DNA from: Omnitrophica bacterium RBG_13_46_9
GTDB taxonomy: Bacteria > Omnitrophota > Gorgyraeia > JABMRN01 > RBG-13-46-9
Direction: 5' to 3'
Assembly (NCBI GenBank): GCA_001804045.1
Contig: MHFD01000031.1
Location: 40,380-46,211, forward strand
Length of the DNA stretch: 5,832 nucleotides
Part shown: positions 1 through 4,668 of the stretch, piece after piece
Layout: the number at the start of each line of letters is the position of its first letter
Position numbering within the stretch: position 1 is the first letter of the stretch
Program-made: the position numbers and the translations under genes
Notes under the pieces: model-generated
Seen by the model: the letters and a program-made list of their open reading frames with translations, nothing else
Told to the model about the DNA's origin: nothing
Database searches by the model: none

Positions 1-1238
1 TTGGAAAAGAAGATAGTATTGAGTTTCTAAAAGGAAAAATTATAAATAATGAAGTTATGTACGGGCGATTAGGAGAAGATGTGAATGGAGATATTAAATT
101 ATGGGGACAAGGTTATTTTGGAAGGCAATATAATGATGAGTTGGGATATTATGTAGATGTATATATGGGTAATCCATCATTGGTAAGAATTGACAATGAA
201 GTCGACACTCTTGTTAGGCTAAAACCAAATGATGGAAGATTTTATTTTACTGTAGACGGAAACAAGAATTGGTCAGATGTAAGTTTTGAAGATTATCTAT
301 ATGATCGACGATGGACCTTCAATGACGATAATGTTTCTGATTATAGAGTATATGACGAAGATGGAACAGAGTTATTAAGATTCGACATTTCGGATCCATT
401 AAATCCAAATATTTTTGTATCTACGCCCTCACTAAGTTACGATGAGTTCAACACAATAAATATTTTAAAAGAAGACATAAGGCAGATACATAACTACTTG
501 ATATTCGGTGGTATAAACAATCCAAATCCACGTGGAATAATTTCGAGCGAAATGTCCGGAATCTCAGAACAAATAGCACTTGCCGACCCAAACATAGCTG
601 CATGCACAGCTATTCCATTATACGATTGGGGCGGAGGACCTACAGAACTTGCTAGAGATGCGTGGAGATGGTTTACCGACGTTTATCTTGGGTCAGATTA
701 CATGACAGATGAAGTAATATCATGGATGAACTATAAATTTAACAATAATCCACCAGAAGATATGGTAGCAATACTGTATAGCGGTAGCGGAGATCCTTTT
801 ATCCAAGCTATAAATAAAAGACATGATTTTGATGTAAAATCGGTTATCATGCTTGCAACGCCACTCAAATATGATAGAATAATAACTAATCCTAATGTAG
901 AAACTGCTATCATGATAAGGGGGGACTTAGATTTAGCTCCAACAATTGGCGGTGGATTTTTTCGAGATTTCGAAGGTAGTCCAAATCAGATAACTACTTA
1001 TCGAATAAGAATGAAGGGTATCGATCATTTCAATTATGGATATGATGTAAATGATCTAAATCCTGATCTTAAAGCAATAAAATCAGCTAGGTTTTTAGCA
1101 GAGATTGCATCTCGCTCAAAAGATAATGTTTTATTAAATGTTTTTATAGCACAGCAAGTTCTTCATGAAGCTATGATATATGACGAAAATATGGGGGAAT
1201 ATGTTGTTGATCTGGAAAAAATAATTTATGAAGACTAG
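1..1238 (+). CDS. Alpha/beta-hydrolase-like protein, 5'-partial (module 1)
   Basis: The frame is open to the left edge (first whole codon at base 3), so the gene starts outside the window. The ATG at 57 has no Shine-Dalgarno at a usable distance and is probably internal. Counting from that Met (393 residues), residues 1-130 are rich in aromatic and Asp/Gly strand-like sequence. Residues about 165-350 look like an alpha/beta-hydrolase fold. A hydrophobic strand leads into YSGSGDP (likely nucleophile Ser244), then IRGDLDLAP (Asp290 or Asp292), then GIDHFNYGYD (His324), which gives Ser-Asp-His in the usual order. There is no obvious secretion signal in the visible part. The protein is homologous over most of its length to the product at 2889-4190: IQAIN-R-DFD follows the nucleophile, and YDE-(5)-YVVD lies near both C-termini. 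The next gene begins inside its 3' end, so the two are probably translated together. A hydrolase or lipase role is inferred from motifs only; the substrate is unknown. A secreted effector is one possibility. Confidence 0.8.
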   Translation, partial: GKEDSIEFLKGKIINNEVMYGRLGEDVNGDIKLWGQGYFGRQYNDELGYYVDVYMGNPSLVRIDNEVDTLVRLKPNDGRFYFTVDGNKNWSDVSFEDYLYDRRWTFNDDNVSDYRVYDEDGTELLRFDISDPLNPNIFVSTPSLSYDEFNTINILKEDIRQIHNYLIFGGINNPNPRGIISSEMSGISEQIALADPNIAACTAIPLYDWGGGPTELARDAWRWFTDVYLGSDYMTDEVISWMNYKFNNNPPEDMVAILYSGSGDPFIQAINKRHDFDVKSVIMLATPLKYDRIITNPNVETAIMIRGDLDLAPTIGGGFFRDFEGSPNQITTYRIRMKGIDHFNYGYDVNDLNPDLKAIKSARFLAEIASRSKDNVLLNVFIAQQVLHEAMIYDENMGEYVVDLEKIIYED

Positions 1239-1860
1239 CATAAAGAAATTAATTAAAACAACCACATTAGTAGTTATTTTTATACTAGCTCTCTATATAA
1301 GTATTAACTATGGATATAGAAAGTTATATATAACTACATCAAATAATAAACCGACAGTTGTTATAGGGGGTCCAAAGAATCAACAAGCGGGACTGCAAAA
1401 GGAGCTCGATTACGCATTTAAACAGGTGAGTCATATCGAAAAGGGCAACGTTCTTTTAAAAACTAGCAAATTCGACGAAGCAATAGCCGAATTTGAAATT
1501 GCTTACTCGCTAGCTAAGTCTCAAGCAACAAGAGCAGAGGCTAGGCATTATATTGTAGATGCATATGAAAAAAGAAGAGATTACAAAAAAGCTGCAGATA
1601 TTTTAAAAGAAATGATAAAAGGATATAAAGTCCCACCCGAAGATCCTTTTAGAATACCCGAAGAAGAGCGATTGAAATACTTAACCTATGCTGCACAAGG
1701 CAACTATGAGATGGCAATTAAGCATGCAGAAAAAGCATTAGAAGCCGATAATAATCTTCCAAACAGACCCAAAAGTGGTAGTCCTAAATATATAGAGCGT
1801 TTAAACGACTTAATAGCTGCAAAAGAACGTATTTTGTCATTAAGCAAACCGGAAAAATAG
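1228..1860 (+). CDS. Membrane-anchored TPR-like protein (module 1)
   Basis: A 210-residue protein. Residues 1-12 are Lys/Thr-rich and are followed by one hydrophobic segment at about 13-28, with no lipobox Cys. It therefore looks like an N-terminal signal anchor with the rest outside the cytoplasm. The remainder is helical with TPR-like pairs: about 67-100 (KFDEAIAEFEIAYSLAK), 104-133 (YKKAADILKEM) and 149-175 (YAAQGNYEMAIKHAEKALE). A Pro-rich break lies at 135-145. The ATG overlaps the end of the hydrolase gene by 11 bp. Only a weak GGA lies upstream, so coupled translation is likely. The gene at 4183-4668 has the same position, topology and short juxtamembrane motif (TS...VIGG), which makes the pair paralogues. 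TPR domains bind proteins, and tight coupling to a hydrolase suggests an inhibitor/immunity, chaperone or adaptor role. This is inference. Confidence 0.82.
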   Translation: MKTSIKKLIKTTTLVVIFILALYISINYGYRKLYITTSNNKPTVVIGGPKNQQAGLQKELDYAFKQVSHIEKGNVLLKTSKFDEAIAEFEIAYSLAKSQATRAEARHYIVDAYEKRRDYKKAADILKEMIKGYKVPPEDPFRIPEEERLKYLTYAAQGNYEMAIKHAEKALEADNNLPNRPKSGSPKYIERLNDLIAAKERILSLSKPEK

Positions 1861-2121
1861 CAATTTTTATTTTCTCCCAATAATAATCCGCCAAATCCTT
1901 CTTGTATTGAAGCCAAGCATTATCATAGGCCTCTTCAACAAGAATACCTAAAGCGTCCCTATAGTCTCCAATATCCGGCATTTTTGGCTCAACGGCAACA
2001 TCTAAGACGGTAAGGGTGTTTTTCTTATACGATTTATAGATATCCTCAAATATCCCACTTGCATTAATCATTCCCTCAATTCCTGATGCGATAGTACTGA
2101 ATGATAAATTAGCCAGATAGC
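1861..2121 (-). pseudogene. C-terminal remnant of the large Gly/Ala-rich repeat protein
   Basis: The minus-strand translation matches the C-terminal part of the product of 4586-5832. Shared stretches are LAN(I/L)(G/S)FS-IASGIEG, then Y(K)-(K/E)N-LT, then (E)MPDI, then QYK-(D/E)LA-YYW. At DNA level the 14-base string ATTCCCTCAATTCC is identical in both copies. Similarity runs right up to the edge of the transposable element at 2122 and fades near 1871, just before the TPR gene. All upstream parts (N-terminus and earlier repeats) are missing. No internal stop or frameshift is present: the frame is open from 1784, inside the TPR gene, to an ATG inside the element at 2186-2188. The only available start is thus element-derived. 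I read it as a 5'-deleted gene remnant; a short fused product cannot be excluded. Confidence 0.72.
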
Positions 2122-2150
2122 TGAGAAAATAGGGACAGACACCTATTTTT
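2122..2150 (+). repeat. Left terminal inverted repeat, hairpin-forming
   Basis: Perfect 29-bp inverted copy of 2860-2888. It also contains its own palindrome: AAAATAGG (2126-2133), an 8-nt loop GACAGACA, and CCTATTTT (2142-2149). This gives an 8-bp stem plus a possible G-T pair. Such hairpins are the usual substrate of Y1 REP/IS200 transposases. Confidence 0.92.
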
Positions 2151-2151
2151 A

Positions 2152-2180
2152 TTGACATCGCATATACTAAGAGATATAAT
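2152..2180 (+). promoter_or_regulatory. Consensus sigma70-type promoter of the transposase
   Basis: TTGACA at 2152-2157, a 17-bp spacer, and TATAAT at 2175-2180 match the housekeeping consensus at every position and at the optimal spacing. The -35 box begins one base after the left terminal repeat. The expected transcription start, 7 bases after the -10 box, falls on A2187, the first base of the transposase ATG. The transcript would therefore be leaderless or almost so. Confidence 0.85.
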
Positions 2181-2186
2181 TGATGC

Positions 2187-2867
2187 ATGCCAAGAATTGC
2201 ACGAATCGTAGCAATAGGATACCCTCACCATATTACCCAAAGAGGAAACTACAGGCAAAGGATATTTTCTAGCGATACCGACCGAAAAAAGTATCTATCC
2301 CTTCTAAAAAACGAGGGTAAGCGTTATGGTTTAACAATACTGGCGTATTGTCTTATGCCAAACCATGTTCACTTTATCGTAATCCCTGAAAGGGAAGATT
2401 CAATGGGAAAAGTCTTTAAATATGCCCATATGAAATATTCCCAGTATTATAACAAGAAAATGCGCACACAAGGCCATTTATTCCAAGGACGATTCTTCTC
2501 ATGCGTAATGGATGAACGACACACCCTTGCATGCACCCGTTATATCGAAAGAAACCCTGTGCGAGCAAAGATGGTTAATAAACCATATCTCTGGAACTGG
2601 TCAAGCGCAAAAGTACACTGTGGAATAGATAAACATGATGAATTAGAAGTAAATAAGCTATTTGATTATATCGATGAAAACCAAAAAACTTGGAAGAAAT
2701 TTATAGAACTATCGGACGATCCCAATGAAATAAAACAAATAAGGGAACAAACGAGAAAGGGAAGACCACTAGGAACTTATGATTTTGTGGAAAGGCTTGA
2801 AGAGAAGCTTAAGAGATTTTTAAAGCTAAAACCAAAAGGCAGACCGAGGAAGGTAGTTGAAAAATAG
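2187..2867 (+). CDS. REP-associated tyrosine (RAYT)/IS200-like Y1 HUH transposase
   Basis: A 226-residue single-strand DNA transposase of the Y1_Tnp (IS200-like) family, complete from the family-typical start MPRIAR. Recognisable blocks are PHHITQRGN (13-21), the HUH metal-binding motif MPNHVH (His60 and His62), a Tyr-rich helix FKYAHMKYSQYYNKK with the probable nucleophile Tyr at 87 or 88, GHLFQGRF (96-103), and YIERNPVRAKMV (119-130) followed by a WSS motif. The C-terminal tail carries two Gly-Arg-Pro motifs (KGRPLG near 191-196 and KGRPRK near 217-222), which resemble AT-hooks and are common in RAYTs. It should bind the hairpins at both element ends and nick and join them through a 5'-phosphotyrosine. 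No Shine-Dalgarno is seen; the promoter places the transcript start at the ATG. The TAG stop lies inside the right terminal hairpin. Confidence 0.95.
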   Translation: MPRIARIVAIGYPHHITQRGNYRQRIFSSDTDRKKYLSLLKNEGKRYGLTILAYCLMPNHVHFIVIPEREDSMGKVFKYAHMKYSQYYNKKMRTQGHLFQGRFFSCVMDERHTLACTRYIERNPVRAKMVNKPYLWNWSSAKVHCGIDKHDELEVNKLFDYIDENQKTWKKFIELSDDPNEIKQIREQTRKGRPLGTYDFVERLEEKLKRFLKLKPKGRPRKVVEK

Positions 2868-2888
2868 GTGTCTGTCCCTATTTTCTCA
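2860..2888 (-). repeat. Right terminal inverted repeat, hairpin-forming
   Basis: Perfect reverse complement of 2122-2150. The internal palindrome is AAAATAGG (2861-2868), loop TGTCTGTC, CCTATTTT (2877-2884). It contains the transposase stop codon (TAG 2865-2867). In RNA the hairpin, ending in a U-rich arm, could weakly end transcription; this is uncertain because the stem is AT-rich. Confidence 0.92.
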
Positions 2889-4190
2889 ATTAAGGGTTAC
2901 GAAGTTCCTGATGCCTTTGTTGCGTATGGAGAGTATTGGCAGTATAGTGGTGTCGATGACAGAATAGGTCTTGCGGGTGGCTATATAGGCGACATGTTTG
3001 ATGACTTGCTTCATTATCAGATCGTTGACATGAACGGCAACCAGACATATTACGAAGTGAGAGATGAATTTGGAGAAACAATCTTTGTCGTAACGCCACG
3101 AGAAGATGGAAGTTACAACAGGTTTACTTCTTATGGAGAATATGAAGATGCGATGATGAGTGTTCTAAACTACGAGATTGATATTAATGATACATGGATG
3201 GAGTTAAAAAATGTTCAAAATGGGTCTATTATAACACTAGACGGAAGCAAGGTTATCGATCTCTCGATAATTAACTCAGAATATGGATTTCAAGATGAAG
3301 ATATTGAAATATTGACAGGGTTAAACGAGGAAGAAAAGGTTAAGCTATTGGAGACATTCATGTTTTTTGGCAATGGCTTCAGTAATGAAGGATTCGAAGG
3401 AGAATTGCCACGCCTAATGCAACTTTTCAGGGACGATTTAATAGCAGATGAAGTAATAAGTAGTTCGTCAGCTTTTGGCATAACGTTATATGAAAATGCA
3501 AATCTCTTTGAAAATTGTAAAAATTGGTCGAAGAGTGCTTGGCTTGGAGATGAAACACTTAAAAATGAGATTATTCTAGAAGTAGAAACATTTCTTGATG
3601 GTCTTTCTGCTGAACAAAGAGATGGCAGAATAGGTTATTTTTCACACTCTGGTCACTTCAATCCTTTAATTCAAGCAATTAATGAACGACAAGATTTCGA
3701 TATTGATACAATAATTAATTATGAAGGTCCATATATAGGAAATAATGTTATTGACAATACCAATATAAAAAGGATAATAAATATTAATGGGACAGCAAGC
3801 CCAATAACGGTGGATAATCCATACAAGCTCATTACTTGGAATGCATGTGGTTTATACATAGATGCTACGCAGTTAAAACTTAATGATTATAAAGTTCCTT
3901 TTTTGACAAAAGCGGAATTCACTAGCAATCAAGGCATAGAGAATATAAATTTTGAAATAAAAAATGCAAGGCATAGCGATTTTTCATACGATCCGCTTAG
4001 TAGTCAATCGGCGGAGCATAAAGAAGTTAATCGTGCCACAAGCTATTTCGTTAAGAAACTATCTGAAGCTGCTATCGATGATAATTTATGGAATGAATTT
4101 ATTCTGAGCCCCGGCATAACTTATGACGAAGATCGACATATATATGTAGTTGATCCAATTAAATTTGAGGAGGCTATAATAAATGATTAA
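2868..4190 (+). CDS. Alpha/beta-hydrolase-like protein, 5'-truncated by the element (module 2)
   Basis: The native sequence resumes at 2889, just past the element. Any start further upstream has been lost. The longest reading starts at GTG 2868 inside the terminal repeat (440 residues), without a Shine-Dalgarno; downstream ATGs at 2994 and 3030 also lack clear sites. The protein is homologous to that of 1-1238: Y-(I/V)-D--G followed by IFV-TP and SY--F near the N-terminus, then the hydrolase core and the YVVD C-terminus. Numbered from GTG, the nucleophile elbow is GYFSHSGHF (Ser261) and the likely His is in NARHSDFSYD (His369). The acid seen in the first copy (RGDLD) is replaced by NGTASP; Asp316 is a possible substitute. 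It overlaps the next gene by 8 bp (ATGATTAA). It may be a pseudogene at its 5' end, or expressed from the element promoter; the intact long frame argues that decay is recent. Confidence 0.75.
   Translation: MSVPIFSIKGYEVPDAFVAYGEYWQYSGVDDRIGLAGGYIGDMFDDLLHYQIVDMNGNQTYYEVRDEFGETIFVVTPREDGSYNRFTSYGEYEDAMMSVLNYEIDINDTWMELKNVQNGSIITLDGSKVIDLSIINSEYGFQDEDIEILTGLNEEEKVKLLETFMFFGNGFSNEGFEGELPRLMQLFRDDLIADEVISSSSAFGITLYENANLFENCKNWSKSAWLGDETLKNEIILEVETFLDGLSAEQRDGRIGYFSHSGHFNPLIQAINERQDFDIDTIINYEGPYIGNNVIDNTNIKRIININGTASPITVDNPYKLITWNACGLYIDATQLKLNDYKVPFLTKAEFTSNQGIENINFEIKNARHSDFSYDPLSSQSAEHKEVNRATSYFVKKLSEAAIDDNLWNEFILSPGITYDEDRHIYVVDPIKFEEAIIND
4167..4173 (+). promoter_or_regulatory. Strong Shine-Dalgarno of the module 2 TPR gene
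   Basis: GAGGAGG lies 9 nt before the ATG at 4183 and inside the hydrolase coding region. It fixes the start and suggests that the TPR protein is made efficiently and independently of translation of the truncated hydrolase. The module 1 counterpart has only a weak site. Confidence 0.85.
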
Positions 4191-4668
4191 GAAGACACCA
4201 ATAGTTGTATTTCTTTTTATATTAGTTTTTTTATTAACATTCGGAATCAGTAGATACAATATTAATAAAAGGGCTGAAAAGAAAAGCACTTATGTCACAA
4301 GTACTGGCAATATAATTATGGGGGGAATGGCATCAGATAAAGAAAAAATAGAATCTTTCAAAAAAAGCGTGGAAGAAGATAGCAAATTTAGAAAATATTG
4401 GGACCTATTACATCTATCATCAAAATATGAAAAAGAAGAAAATTATAATACAGCTATTGAAACTCGTAGAGAGGCTCTTAGCTATGCACGTACGAAAGGA
4501 GACGTATTTCAAGTAATATGGGGTTTGATAAGACTTTATGAAAAAACAGGACAGTATGAGCTTGCAATTAAAGAAATCGACAAAGTTAAGACAGTAAACG
4601 ATAGAGAAGATGTTCTAAAAAAAGCAGAAGAAATAAGAAAACGATTACTTGAATTAAAATCACAATAA
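4183..4668 (+). CDS. Membrane-anchored TPR-like protein (module 2)
   Basis: A 161-residue paralogue of the 1228-1860 product and about 50 residues shorter. The N-terminus MIKK is followed by one strongly hydrophobic segment at about 6-22, with no lipobox Cys, so it is probably a signal anchor with the soluble part outside the cytoplasm. The juxtamembrane piece TSTGNIIMGG mirrors the TS...VIGG stretch of the first copy. Helical TPR-like units lie at about 79-103 (YEKEENYNTAIETRREALSYA) and 110-137 (LYEKTGQYELAIKEIDKV), followed by a charged helix at 141-160. The start is well supported by GAGGAGG and overlaps the hydrolase stop by 8 bp. The 3' 83 bp overlap the convergent gene on the other strand. 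A partner or immunity role for the hydrolase is inferred from context only. Confidence 0.83.
   Translation: MIKKTPIVVFLFILVFLLTFGISRYNINKRAEKKSTYVTSTGNIIMGGMASDKEKIESFKKSVEEDSKFRKYWDLLHLSSKYEKEENYNTAIETRREALSYARTKGDVFQVIWGLIRLYEKTGQYELAIKEIDKVKTVNDREDVLKKAEEIRKRLLELKSQ

Larger units (their letters stand above)
2122..2888 (+). mobile_element. Solitary IS200-like/RAYT (REP-type) transposable element, complete
   Basis: The 767-bp unit is bounded by 29-bp perfect inverted repeats (2122-2150 and 2860-2888) and encloses one Y1 HUH transposase gene with its own promoter. The core of the ends is GGGACAGACACC. No direct target duplication is visible outside the repeats (left flank ends CAGATAGC, right flank begins ATTAAGGG), as expected for single-strand HUH transposition. 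The element looks intact: full-length transposase, matched ends and consensus promoter. Its flanks are two different truncated genes, so it marks a rearrangement breakpoint as well as an insertion. Confidence 0.88.

Noticed and set aside
57..59. ATG at 57 as the true start of the first hydrolase gene
   Set aside because: The frame is open to the window edge and no Shine-Dalgarno lies at a suitable distance, so it is more likely internal.
2865..2867. TAG as a recoded sense codon
   Set aside because: TAG also ends the first hydrolase and first TPR genes at sensible positions, so it is an ordinary stop here.
2114..2896. Target-site duplication around the element
   Set aside because: The flanks CAGATAGC and ATTAAGGG share no direct repeat, and HUH Y1 elements do not make duplications.
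2890..3481. Minus-strand open frames opposite the second hydrolase (2890-3099, 3290-3481)
   Set aside because: They are low-complexity or Ser/His-rich, without start signals or homology to anything in the window, and lie wholly opposite a well-supported gene.
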